Below, one piece after another: positions 1 through 11,335 of a DNA stretch of 64,000 bases. Every line of letters begins with the position of its first letter. The stretch's first letter is position 1. Source of the stretch: Pseudeuparius sepicola (lineage: Eukaryota > Arthropoda > Insecta > Coleoptera > Anthribidae). Made by a program: the position numbers and the translations under genes. Below the pieces are notes generated by a model, which was given only the letters and a program-made list of their open reading frames with translations, searched no databases and was not told the origin of the DNA. The DNA lies in assembly GCA_963920635.1 (NCBI GenBank), contig OY987299.1, forward strand, positions 68,306,692-68,370,691. The letters run 5' to 3'.

Positions 1-2117
1 ACCACCTGGCCATACTTTCCACAGCGCATGAACAAAAATGGGACAAACCACTTGTGTCAGCCTCTGTCAATATTACTGACGTATCGTCAGCATACTGACA
101 TATTCTGCCCGGACCCATGGATGTATTTAAGTCATTTACATAGAGCAAAAACAAGATTGGTCCCAATATGGAGTCTTGTGGTACTCCCTGCTCTATTATT
201 CGCCAATCAGAAAAACATCGATTTCCTTCAGTACTTCGAATACAGACTATCTCCCTTCTCTCGGACAGGTATGAGGACAACAGCTTAAGAGGAATTCCTC
301 GAACACCAGCATTAGCTAACTTCTGTGCCAACAATCCGTGATCCACAGTGTCGAAAGGTCAAAGTACAAACCGGCTACTTTATCACCGCGATCAACATGG
401 TTATATACATAAGATAGAGTATCAAATATCGCAAGCTCAGTAGATTTCCCTGGTCGGAAGCCAAATTGTTGTTTTACTATAATATTGTGTTTATGTATAA
501 AATTTAGCAACCTCTGGTAAATCGCCCTCTCAAAAACCTTCGACACTGTTGGCAAGAGAGAGACAGGTCGGTAATTACTTGACTTTGTCTGATCACCCTT
601 TTTATAAACTGGAATCAGTTTGGCCTCCTTCAGTTTTGATGGAAATATCCCCGTATCAAAACACTCATTGATAATATCAACTAATGGATCGCAGACAAAG
701 TTTGCAACCCGTTTCAGTATGAATATAGGAATTTCATCTATTCCTGAAGAGAACTTATTTGGGAAGTCGCTAATAATTCGAGATATCTCCATTCGATCGA
801 CTGGAAAAAGGAACAAGGATGGAACGATTCTATTTTTTTCCGCACAAGATAGATTTTGAGTACTTCTGGGCAACGCAAATTGCTTTAGAAAAGCGTGTGC
901 AACTTCTTGAGGATTGTCCAAAGTGCCAGAATCTGTTTTCAGATATTTTTGACTTGATTTTGTTTTATTGGATGCTGTATTAAAAATGTTCCACATAGTC
1001 TTTGACTTGTTTCTGGAGTTTACAATTCTGTTGTCGTATATAGATTTTTGAAAAGATGCTAGGAACTTCCTATATTCTTTATGTTCACTTTTGTAATGAT
1101 GGTAAGACCTCGGATCTTTGGTAACCTGGCACTGTACATATAGATCTTTAATGTAACTCAAATATCTTTTTATTTCTTGGTTTACCCAATTTCCACTATT
1201 GTTTTGCTTAGCTATATTGTTAAAAAATTCATATTTATTATTCACCCCACTATTATTATAAATTGTATCCCATGATTCTGACTCTAGACAACTCTTAAAA
1301 TTAGCAATATTTTTGTCAGTAAAGTACCTTTTTTTAATGTACTTATATTTGGTACCCTGCTTGTCATAATTAGTTATTGATATTGTTTGGCCATAATGAT
1401 CTGAGATATTAGTAACATAGACATTGCATTCACCTATATGGAGTACATTGATATTACTGAATATATTATCTAATTGTGACCCAGAACTGATCGGAGTCAC
1501 TCCAGATATATGAGTTACAACATCATAGCTTGCCAAAAGGTCCGTTAAATCGATAGAGTTGGGATCTCTGGTCTCAAAATGACAATTAAAGTCTCCAGCG
1601 AAAACCAGGGATTTATCAGTGCAGTATACTTCATCCATGATTAAAGCTAATCTCGACATGAAAGTCTCAAAATCACCCATCGGAGATCTGTACATACATA
1701 CAAAGATAATTTTCCCAGCCTTAGTTGACATTTCACAAATAGAGAATTCACAATGAATTTCAATGGCTTGGCAATCTATGGGAACATTTAAAGCAGTGTT
1801 AGTGCTTTTTACAAATATGGCAGTTCCTCCTCTCCTGAAAACAGAACGAGAGGAATGTGAAACGAGTTTATATTCAAATGCACAGATTAAATATCTTTTT
1901 CACAAAACCAATGCTCAGTTAGACACAAAACAGTAGGTTTAATTTCATCTAAAATTGGTAGTAGTTCCAATATCTTATTATTTAATCCCTGTATGTTGAT
2001 GTGAAGGAAAGTCATCTTACCATTTTCATTTACTTGATTTGAAACATTGTTTAAAGCCACTTGCGGCTGAACACGATTTTGTCGCTCACTCAAAACACGA
2101 TTCTGTCGCTCACTCAA
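1..2117 (-). pseudogene. LINE A ORF2: endonuclease-reverse transcriptase, frameshifted and truncated
   Basis: The minus strand encodes an EEP-type endonuclease: the N-terminal HINIQGLNNKI...LCLTEHW segment (2117-1887), then GDFNCHF and a SDHYGQ motif corresponding to the catalytic SDH. The RT follows with KLIPVYKKGD, NYRPVSLLP and QQFGFRPGKSTELA. Near 1887-1895 the frame shifts, but the protein resumes in another frame (an RRGGTAIFV stretch around 1820). A second shift near 355 follows the FDLST motif. Beyond it the RT continues to the window edge in a new frame, with VPQDSILGPILF (about 165-205) and a YADDT active-site box (about 75-95). These proteins make the target nick and prime reverse transcription. 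With two shifts the product cannot be made, and the RT 3' end is missing from the window. Confidence 0.85.
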
Positions 2118-2118
2118 A
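2071..2118 (-). repeat. 24-bp tandem duplication at the start of LINE A ORF2
   Basis: Two 24-bp units (2071-2094 and 2095-2118) differ by one base. On the minus strand they encode the octapeptide LSERQNRV twice, in frame. The duplication lies immediately before the conserved endonuclease start and next to an A/T run. Confidence 0.8.
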
Positions 2119-2192
2119 AAAAAAAATCCGCTGCCGATGCCAAAAAATCTCTGTTTACTAAAGAAGAAGCGCTTAATTCCAACATTCTGAGG

Positions 2193-2777
2193 TCAGAAAG
2201 CCGGATCATATAAATCATCTTTAAGAGCCAGTGGAGCAGTAACGACAAAGCATTTAAGTTTATGTGGGTCTGAAGGAAGTTCCTTAACCTTCACTTCAAT
2301 CCTTTCAAAGCCTGGTTTCTTCCTGATATAATCTTCAATCACTTCCAAAGTTACATGTCGCTTTATTCTATTAATATATATCCAGGCTTTGCGATCTCCA
2401 GCAGTAAAACCCGTTTGTTCATCTGCACTGGGTCTCTGCGTGCCCAAACGCTTCTTAAATAATCGTCTCTGGTTTCTTGGAAGCTGAAAACCATCTTCTA
2501 ATAACCGATTTAAAAGCTCAACCTCCCGGTGTAGATTCACCAGTTTTGTTTCTTCAAGGTAAGCTTTCACTTCCCCTGGTTTTATAGCCTTGCAGCACAT
2601 TACTTCATTTCTTGATGTCACTATAAGACCAATTATACGTATTGCACAAACTGGATGATATGCACCATTGCATTCTGCACACTTAACAAAACTATTGACA
2701 ACTTTTTTACAATATTTGCACTTTACTTCTGCCGAATTTTGCAAATTTACTGCAGAGTTGTTTTCTTTGGCTGCCAT
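2193..2777 (-). CDS. LINE A ORF1 protein with PHD/RING-like Cys/His finger
   Basis: The open frame runs from an ATG at 2777 (MAAKENNS...) to a stop at 2193, about 194 codons. It can be extended upstream to 2930, but that extension is Phe/Lys-rich and looks non-coding, so the inner start is chosen. Residues about 20-45 contain a C-x2-C ... C-x2-C ... H-x2-C cluster (CKYCKK...KCAECNG...YHPVC) of the PHD/RING type found in ORF1 of several CR1-like LINEs. The C-terminus is basic (KRHVTLEVIEDYIRKK...) and may bind nucleic acid. It lies about 75 bp upstream of ORF2 on the same strand and is probably an RNP component. No disruption is seen, but its ORF2 partner is broken. Confidence 0.6.
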   Translation of the reverse strand: MAAKENNSAVNLQNSAEVKCKYCKKVVNSFVKCAECNGAYHPVCAIRIIGLIVTSRNEVMCCKAIKPGEVKAYLEETKLVNLHREVELLNRLLEDGFQLPRNQRRLFKKRLGTQRPSADEQTGFTAGDRKAWIYINRIKRHVTLEVIEDYIRKKPGFERIEVKVKELPSDPHKLKCFVVTAPLALKDDLYDPAF

Positions 2778-2930
2778 ATTGGCTACCCACGAGACCGGGA
2801 CAACACAAAATATCATTGGTGAAGGAAGCAAAAACTTTTTGCGAAAAGTTAAAAAAAATTTTGCGAAAAAGGACACACTTTTATTCAAAAAGTTAAACAT
2901 TTCGGCCATTTCTCCTTTTGTAAACCACAT

Positions 2931-4367
2931 CTGGGGACATTCTGTACCTTATGACTTAGGACACATTTTGAGTGTTTTCTAAAATAACTCCAGTAGTGTA
3001 TTTAAAAAAAGTTTTTTTTTTGTGGGTGTTAGTAAAGTATTGCCCTAACCTCTACTGAAATTATTTAACTCCGTGGTATTCTGACTTCTAAAATAGGAAG
3101 AAGTGAACAAATTGTGCCACCTGGTAGGGTAGGTGAGAAGTAATGCCTCAAAGGCGGCTGACGTAGGTCTCCTTTAATTATTTGAAAGTTCTAATTGGTA
3201 CTTTCCGCCATACTCTAATAGATGGCGCTGTCTTACTTTCCTGTTTTATGGTTGGATTTCATGATTAGATTATTTCTTTAGATATTCATTTATCTACCTA
3301 GGGGATAATAGAAAATTTGCTAGTTAATTTTGGGTATATAGGTTCGAGTTTTTAAGGGATAACAAATTATCTTCTCGAGAAAACTCGGGACGGTAGGATT
3401 TAGTGTTGGTTTTTGGCAGAGGTTGTTAGCGTGGTTAGCTTCTGAACTTTATATTTTCGATAATTTTTTTTCTTAATACTCTTCTGAGATAAAATTGTAA
3501 AGCAAATCCAATTTCTGTACTAAAATCTCTCTGTAACTGGACAGCTAGATTTGTTGAATATTAATATAATTTCCGAAGGCCCCTAGAATGACAGGTGGCG
3601 ACAGAGCCGTACTCAGAAAATTTGATGTTTAGTTAGGATATTGGCATTGTTATTGCATTGTGGTCATCATAACAAAGAATTCTTCTTCATTTTGATTTAA
3701 ATGTAGCTAAAAAAATCAAGTTTAAATATCTGAAATAATCTGTGAATATGTAAAGTAGCTTAATGTGCCCCTGGTTTAAATGCCGACCACTTTGGTTAAC
3801 TAAATTTAAAAAATGCCAATTCTGCACTTCACTTACGAAATTCCAGCAGCGCAGCGAGAGTAAGGGTTTCATCCGCTGACATATCAATACGGCATTGGGT
3901 GTGGAAGCTTTGTATCAGTGCCGAATATGTAAGGCACTGGGTCTGTATGCACGTTGATAGTGTTGGATATTTACAGCAGCGGGTGTGCAGGCACGGCAAA
4001 AAAAAATACTGTCCCATATATATGTCATCGGTTATCTAGACTGAACTATATATGGCAATGGGTGCGGTGGCATACTTCCTTCTGTCCTATGTATATGGCA
4101 TTGGTAGCACAAGGGTTAAAAAGAACTAGATCAAAATAGGATGATAAATGCAAATTTTATGCCATTGTTCCGAGTTGAAGTTGGTCACACAGTGTGTTTG
4201 GGTGGTAATTTTTTTTCTACAAAGTTTTAAATTTGTTTTTTTTATAAATGGAATACTTGATTAATTTTAAGATAATAGAGGAATTAGACCTCTCAATTTG
4301 TTATTTTGATTAATTTAGGAGCTTGAAACTTGGTTTCAAGTTGGTGGCGCTCCAGGGTCGGTACTTG
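2931..4367. other. No gene recognised; weak degenerate repeats
   Basis: No convincing ORF. Between about 3870 and 4110 a loosely repeated motif resembling TATGGCATTGGGTG recurs four or five times at irregular spacing, which may be decayed tandem DNA. The short ORFs here have no recognisable composition or motif. Confidence 0.4.
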
Positions 4368-4650
4368 TTAATTATCGTCTTCCTCTTCTGGTAGCTCAAC
4401 TTGAATTTTTAATTCTTCGTCATCATCCTCATTGTCTGTTATATTTGGCTCTAAATCTTCAAGGACTTCAGGTACACTTTCTTCATCAAGATCATTTGGA
4501 TTTGATGAAGCGTTGAGGCATGCTTGTTCGTTACACTAATCACAAACTGTGAATCATTGCAACCCCATTTTTCTATATCTGCAACTCGAACCATGGCCTT
4601 TCTTGCAATTGCAGAATATCATATTGAGCAGTTCTTCTAGTGCAGGTGGT
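4368..4650 (-). pseudogene. C-terminal remnant of a Cys-rich (CXC/tesmin-like) protein with acidic tail
   Basis: On the minus strand one frame from about 4650 reads PPALEELLNMIFCNCKKGHG, then SCRYRKMGLQ, a stop, FTVCD, a second stop and CNEQACLN. It then continues as an acidic tail (DLDEESVPEVLEDLEPNI...) ending in EEEDDN at the stop at 4368. The CNCKKG...C...C...C spacing resembles the CXC-like Cys-rich C-termini seen in some insect repeat-associated proteins. Two in-frame stops replace residues, one of them where a Cys might be expected, so this is a relic. No upstream coding part could be found. The family assignment is from memory of the pattern and is tentative. Confidence 0.45.
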
Positions 4651-7600
4651 AATAATGTTGTTATAGTCCGGCAGCCCCGGGGGTAAACCCAAAAATATGA
4701 AATGAAGTTTTTTTCAAAACGGATTTGACATCTCTAGGACTCCTAGTTTTGATATCCAAGTTTTTTCTACCATGTGATCACGTATATTTTTACACCTCCT
4801 TATTTTATATATTTTTGAGGTTTGGAAAAAGTTTCAGATTCAAGTTGTAGAAGCCAAAGCAAGCTTTTTTCAGCATTTATTTATTTTTATACAGGGTGTT
4901 CAGAAAAGCGGTGCCAAACCAAACTTTTGTTTCTTTAAATCAAATACCCTTTATATTTTTAAATATTCGAAATCTGCTCATTGTCACAATTTCAATGATG
5001 TATACATATGTAATATGTTTGTTTCAAGCGTTTGTAAAGTATTCGACCTTGAAACTTTAAATTTTGCACTTTTGATGTTTATTTTTTCGAAAATGAACCT
5101 GGCGGGTATCATATTTATTTTTTAATTAATTTATTAAAACAGCTATAAAAAACGAAAAACAACTTTTTCTGCTCTATATGCTCTTTATAGGCATTTTAAT
5201 ATACAGGGTGCGATGACAGATTTCTCTCGAGAAATTATGAAGATTTAGTGAAGCGGCCCCATGTGGAGCTACGATCCCTCAAAGGGGCTCCACGAAGGCA
5301 CTTTTTATTAACTTCAGAACCGTTTAACTGATCGCCCTCAAATTTTGCACACACTATACACTCAATAATACCCACTAACCACCTTTAAATGGACTACCTG
5401 GTATACAGAGTGTCTGTTTTTTAGGTGACTCATTACTATTCACTGTAACAGCAACCCATTATCGTAATCGAACATAAGCAGCCCAGGTATCATTTTGTTC
5501 CACACAACCATGTTTGTAAAATAGCTTCCTTCATTGCTTTTTCGTATTCTTGTCTTCCACGACTCTGAACGATCGCCATCGTTGAAGATTTTTTTATTTT
5601 TTCTAAATCGCTCTTTTGTCCAAACCTTGATCTCTAAAATTAAAGTTTGTCACTTCTGAACGCTGCTGCATTTTTACAGTTGGAGTTCCAGTATTGGTAA
5701 CAATATTCTCCGGAGATAAGCATCTTTTTAAGTGGCTTTTGGAAATATATGTGGATACGCAACTTCTATGACAAAATTAAAAAATCCTTACTAGTTCAAT
5801 TCTCTAAACATGTTGTCTTCGTAAACTTTACTACAATTTAAATTGTTTTTATACGCTGAATACCATAGCAACTGAAAGAATCATTTTTTCCACAACCATA
5901 TTTTCACTCAAAAAAGCACTTCTTATTACTCATGTCTAATAACCTTTTATTAAAATTTAAAATCTGAGAAACAAAACACTATTATAGTGCCATAAGACAC
6001 GATAAGGCTGTTTTAGTACGTTTTTGAGAATTGATGAAATTCCAAATCAGTTAAGTACGTTAATTCCCAAATAAACAACTAGATGCGAGCTGTTTTCCAA
6101 GACCTCCAACTACTTCTCTTAAATCTGCATTGGACAATGACACTCCCGCACAGTTTGCTGTGGCAACCCGTGCACAATACCATTCTCCCACTGGTTGCTA
6201 AAATGATATTATACACAATGACTTACATTTCTCAATTAAAAACGAACATACAGTGCAGTGAGGCAATTTCTTTAGAGTCTTAGAAAAATCGCGTTTTTTG
6301 TTTCGTAACATAAATATAATACCTAAATTAAAAAGCATTCTTCTTAAGCACAAAAATTTAAATATAGTAAATGCAAACTGAGAAGGTGAGTTTTGGAAAG
6401 AGGATGAGGGACTAGTAATATAATACAGGAAATAAATGTTTAACAACCAATAAAAGGGTTTTATACATAGGCCTAATTGCTATTAGTTCTTCCCCATAAT
6501 TCTCACCTCATTTCTGGATATTATAATATACCGAGTAGCGAATGCCATTAAATTAAGTACATTAAATTACACTAAAGTAAAAAATCGTAATTTTTTTATT
6601 GTAGTAATGCTCATATTGGTGGCGAAGTGTACCTATAATTACACACAATTAGGAAAAATTACGTAATTTAATGTACAACTTTGAGTTTAGATAAAATGCT
6701 CATTTGGCAGCAGAGTGGACAGAGCATCACATTTAAGACGCCCTGTGCCTGTCATGTAGCTTTATCTCTAAACATACCCATTTTTATAATTTTATTAGTT
6801 TTTTAACTTATATGAAATGTTCTAATACAGAGGAATTCATGAATAATATTTTAAATTCCTAACACATGTTTTTTAAAACACCTCGTATATTAATGATAAC
6901 TGTAACGTAATTAATTTATACAATAATATAATAATAACAACAGTTTTACAGCTAAATAGTAAGATTTAGAGTATAAATTCCATATATTATCTAATATTTA
7001 CTATATAATATTTGAGATACCCTGTATATCAAATTGCTCAATGACGCCAGCATGTCATCAGTCGGATATGGTTAATAGACATGCAAATCTGCAAGAATCC
7101 GTTAAAAAAAGACTATTATCAGTTGCAGGGCTTCATTTTACAGCACCCATCTCCATTCCTGGGGTTCTAACCCTAACCAAATTTGGATCTGGTAGTAGAC
7201 CTGATTGATATGCTGTCGAGCTGCTGTACTTGTAAGTGGAAGAGGTGATAAATGCACCGGTTTGTTAAATCTTGTTGATTTGATGAATTGCATATATCTA
7301 AAATTATCCATACTATGTTATGATTTTGGAGCATTATAGGTACATTGCTAGAAAGACACATACTCCGTTTTCAAGCAATGTTTCTTCCCACTCGTCGCTC
7401 TCTGTCTCAAGAATGATTAATTGTATAAAATACTGCCTAAGATCAAATTTGTAGAGAGTTTCATGCAAAGGAAACAAGATATTTACAACAAGTCTATAAC
7501 TTATTATCTTTCATTCCCAGGTTTACCCTTTTCTTAATAATATAGTGAAAAAAATATTGCGTGAAATATCCAACACTTACTGATGTGTTCAGGACTCAGG

Positions 7601-7836
7601 AACTTCTCAGTTTTCTTGACTCACTAATCATCAATGAAAATGGATCAAAATGGATCCTCCCACTGTAGCTGTCAGAAATATTTCTGTATTCTTGTTTTCC
7701 TTTTATCTTTGTGTACCATGTTAAATTTGACTGAACAAATAGAAAAGAAACAGGTATTTCCCATTGCCATTGCCCAGAAAACCGCTATTTAAGTAAATAT
7801 AAATACTTTCAGGATAAAGTTAGCCAATATAGCTCA
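4651..7836. other. Gene-free AT-rich DNA with scattered TACAGGGTG-type element ends
   Basis: No coding region supported. TA-C-AGGGTG-like strings occur at about 4890, 5202, 5404 (TACAGAGTGT) and 7020 (reverse). They resemble the ends of the palindromic elements defined elsewhere in the window, but here I could not pair them into a bounded element. Confidence 0.4.
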
Positions 7837-8468
7837 TACAGGGTGTCCATAAAAAAATAAATTTTTTTGAAAAAATCATTTATTTAAAAAAAATATTTGA
7901 AGAAAAAATCGGAGTTTTACAATAGGCTCTCGGCACTGTTGAATATGTAGACGATACCGTTTTTTGTTTTCATGGCATCATGGCATGCGTGATTTGATTG
8001 ATGTTTCAACTTGTTGAATAATGTAAAAATTATTTAAGGATGGAGGATGATGCCTCCAATTGTAAGAAAATGTTAAAATGAAATATATTTTTCTAAGGGA
8101 GACTAATAGAATACAGAGTGTCTCACTTAAGAGGGAAACAACCCTATAACTTCTTTAATTTTTAACCAACCACAACGAAATTTTTACCAAAGGTAGATGG
8201 CATTGTTGGCTACTTATTTACAAAAAATTAGTTGCCTACTCCAAAGTCGAAGCCACCTGCGATGCCACAATCGAGGCTAAAAATCCGAAAAAAAAAGCCT
8301 AATTTTTTGGAAATAAGTAGGCAACAATGCCATCTACCTTTGGTAAAAATTTCGTTCTGGTTGGTTAAAAGTTAAAGAAGTTATAGGGTTGTTTCACTCT
8401 TATGTGAGACACTCTGTATATTGAAACGCCAAATTTTTTAAAATATATTTTTCAAAAACACCTTGTAT
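7837..8468. mobile_element. Non-autonomous inverted-repeat element, outer copy
   Basis: It starts TACAGGGTGTCCATAAAA and ends with the inverse of TACAAGGTGTTTTTGAAAA, each followed inward by A/T-rich sequence containing GAAAAA...AAATATATTT. There is no coding capacity. A second palindromic element (8112-8419) lies inside it. The outer boundaries rest on roughly 20 imperfectly matching bases. Confidence 0.5.
8112..8419. mobile_element. 308-bp palindromic MITE nested in the previous element
   Basis: The arms of about 110 bp (8112-8230 and 8300-8419) are near-perfect inverted copies. Both begin TACAGAGTGTCTCAC and both contain ACCAAAGGTAGATGGCATTG. A unique centre of about 80 bp separates them. 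This is a clear, fairly young non-autonomous element. Confidence 0.85.
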
Positions 8469-10692
8469 AAGCTAGGCTGGCTATACTATATACACTAGTA
8501 CCTAAGGTAAAGCTTAATCGATTTTCGAAAAAAGATCACAAAAATATGCCCTGTGGTTTATATGTAGATGGTACTCCGGAAAACCCTATTTTTTCGAACT
8601 TTGACCTCATTTGGTAAACGCCCTTTATAATTTAGATAATTGAAATTTTGTACAAATGGTTTTGAACTATGGCCAATTCGATGGTACTTTCTATTACATA
8701 CTTTTTATTCTGAATAATTTTTTCTATTGAAGTTTTTTGTTATCTTAAACAACACCTACCTATAGGAAATAAAATGGATGAAAATCAAAGCAGGCCAATA
8801 ATTTTGAAAATTGCCACAGGGACATAATTTTTAATTCTAAGCAACTTTTTTTAATGTAATTTTTCGATATATCTTTCACAAAATGGTGTTTACTTACATG
8901 GAAAATAGTATTTATGCTCCTGTCAAGGCCTACTTAATTTTTCGGAAATAAAAATTTGGCAGAAATGGACTAATACACTACTTTTTTATTTGTTCATTGG
9001 ATAGTATCGGTTGAGATATACTGTCTGTATTTTTTTCGCCCCCGTTTTGCCAGAATTAATTTTTAAATTTCAATATACATAACTACCTGTTGGATTTTAT
9101 TTTTCCCTAAATTTACTTCCATGGAACCATGCTTGACAATCCGCACCTCAATGTCAAGCCTGTCAGCCTGTGAGAACATAACCTATTTTGTGGTGTCAAA
9201 AAATGGAAATTTCATTGTGCATAACTACCTGTTGGATTTTATTTTTCCCCAAATTTACTGCCAGGGCACCATGCTTGGCAATGCCGCATCCCAATGTCAA
9301 GCCTGTCAACCTGTGAGAACATAACCTATTTTGTGGTGTCACAAATCAGATCCCGCAGCCCCGCGTATTTTTATGATTTGAACTATTTTCCCCATTCATT
9401 GTAATAATCCATGACGGAAATGAATCATTCTATTTTGCTGAAGAAAATGCTGAGAACACTAGGTATAGGTATTGATGATCCGGACGTTATGCTGGTTGCT
9501 TTACAAACATTTTTTATTGGAAACAAAAGTCGATTTTATCTATAGACGTATAGTAAAGGCAATAAAGAACCAACCAGGTATAACATTTTATCTGACGATT
9601 TGAGATTAATTGGCTCTGCCATACAATTTTTTCTTGTTATCAAGTATATTCCACCGATTGCTAGTTTGAAGGAACTGATGATATTTCGGCCTCGATACCT
9701 AGTGTTATTTAACAGCATTGATTGGTTCTAAACTAAATTGAGATAGACGTCAAGCACTTACCTGGTCTGAATATAAAAAATTTAATAATTTGAAATATCT
9801 AATTTCATGAGCCTTTACTTACAGAATGTAAGTTAATAGTTAGACCTGCATCGGTTCAAAAGTGTAACACTATAAATATTGGAAAAGGTGCCATTTCTTG
9901 GTGATGCTAGAAAGATAACTTATATAAAAAGCAATAAAGCCAAATTTATAGTAGGTCATAGCTTGAACTATTTTTAGACCCTTTTAGGTAAATTATATTG
10001 TGATTGCCGAAGCATTCTCATAAAAAATGAAATAATTCCTTAGAATTTTTTCACTATACATTTTTTTTTCTGGGAAATAATATCTTTAGATTTGTCTGTT
10101 TTAACTGATTGTACACTCTTCATGACTGAGATATTCAAAATTAATTTTTGGAGAATTTAAATCCACATTACATATCTTGCTAACGGAAAATGCAAATAAC
10201 ATATTATTTACCATACCGTTATAATGACAAAGTACATAATGAAATAATTACTTATTTTATTACTTTTTACTTATTACTTATTGTACTACTTTTTCAAATT
10301 TTATTGACAAATAAAAATTATAATAAAGCATTTTTTTTTAGGTAAGCTACAGTACCATTAATTGATTTATTTACATTTTTCCTGTTTTTTTTACAACTAA
10401 CTATAGCAACAATACAGAAAAAGCAAACAATGTGCACCAGAATTAAGTTAAAAATAATTCCAAATGGCTGGTTAAACCAAACCCAAATTTTCATAAGCAT
10501 ATTACGTGTTTGTGGTTAATGGAAGATCATAATAAAAAAAGTAATGCATTAGCCGCTCAAAAGTTAAGAAATCTGGAATTTGCAAGAAAAAAAACATTAT
10601 TTTGCATTCTATGGCGAAACTCCTTATAAGTTTTCTATTAAATTTAGTGAAAATATTCCAAACTCAAATAATTCAGTTTTCGTGTTGCATGC
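8469..10692. other. No gene recognised
   Basis: Apart from the tandem duplication at 9079-9342, I see no structured element and no credible coding frame in this AT-rich stretch. Confidence 0.4.
9079..9342 (+). repeat. Tandem duplication, period 142 bp
   Basis: Copy 1 begins ATAACTACCTGTTGG at 9079 and copy 2 begins at 9221. Both run through AAATTTACT, CCATGCTTG and CTGTGAGAACATAACC to GTGGTGTCA. The copies are about 90% alike by eye. The duplication is non-coding. Confidence 0.85.
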
Positions 10693-11335
10693 TCAGGGTG
10701 TCCCAAACTGGATGTTTTTTTGGGTTCTCCTATTCCGCAAAGAGGTAGACAAAGAGTAGGTATCTAAGGTGTACTGTGCTTGATTTTCGACACCAGTTGA
10801 AAGCAGTTGAATCCCAATATCTCGATTAGTTTGGGAAATATAGGGCATTTACCTATCATTTTGTTGAGTTTCTTAAACCTGTCATAACTTCTTTGTTTGT
10901 GAATATTTCCCATTTCAGTAACAATTTTTTTTGTGCATTTTGTTGGTGTATTGGGAGATATTTTCCTTGGTTATCGGTTTTAAAGAAAGACTCTCTGTGG
11001 TTCAAAATTGAGACATTTGGGATATTTTCTTTGAAACAATTAACCAAAGAATATATCTCTGTCTACACCAGTGAATTTTACGCAAACAAAATTCATAAAA
11101 AATTTTCTTAAGTATAGAAGTTGAAAATAATCACAAACAAAAACGTTATGGCACTTTTGAGAAACTGGTTAAAGGGAAGCCCCCCCCGTATCTCCCAAAC
11201 GAACCAAGATAACAGGATACGGTTTGTGGCATTCAACTGTACCTACTCGAAAATCAAGCATACATAGTCATGGTTACCTCTTTGGGAAATATGAGAAACT
11301 CCCAAAACCGCATCCATCTGCAGTTTTACACCTTC
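10693..11335. mobile_element. About 640-bp inverted-repeat non-autonomous element
   Basis: The left arm starts CAGGGTGTCCCAAACTGGAT and continues with TGGGTTCTCC, CAAAGAGGTA, TGCTTGATTTTCGA and GTTTGGGAAATA. The right arm repeats these in inverse order and ends about 11335 with a diverged AAGGTGTAAAACTGCAGATG. The centre (10860-11150) is also partly self-complementary. There is no transposase. The right boundary is approximate. Confidence 0.65.

Larger units (their letters stand above)
1..2930 (-). mobile_element. Non-LTR retrotransposon (LINE A), CR1/Jockey-like, truncated by the window edge
   Basis: On the minus strand an ORF1-type protein with a Cys/His finger (2193-2777) is followed by an apurinic-like endonuclease and a reverse transcriptase (2117 down to 1). 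That order is typical of CR1/Jockey-superfamily LINEs. The 3' end lies beyond base 1, and the 5' boundary is uncertain because no target duplication could be found. ORF2 carries at least two frame breaks, so the copy is dead. Clade assignment is by general resemblance only. Confidence 0.85.
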
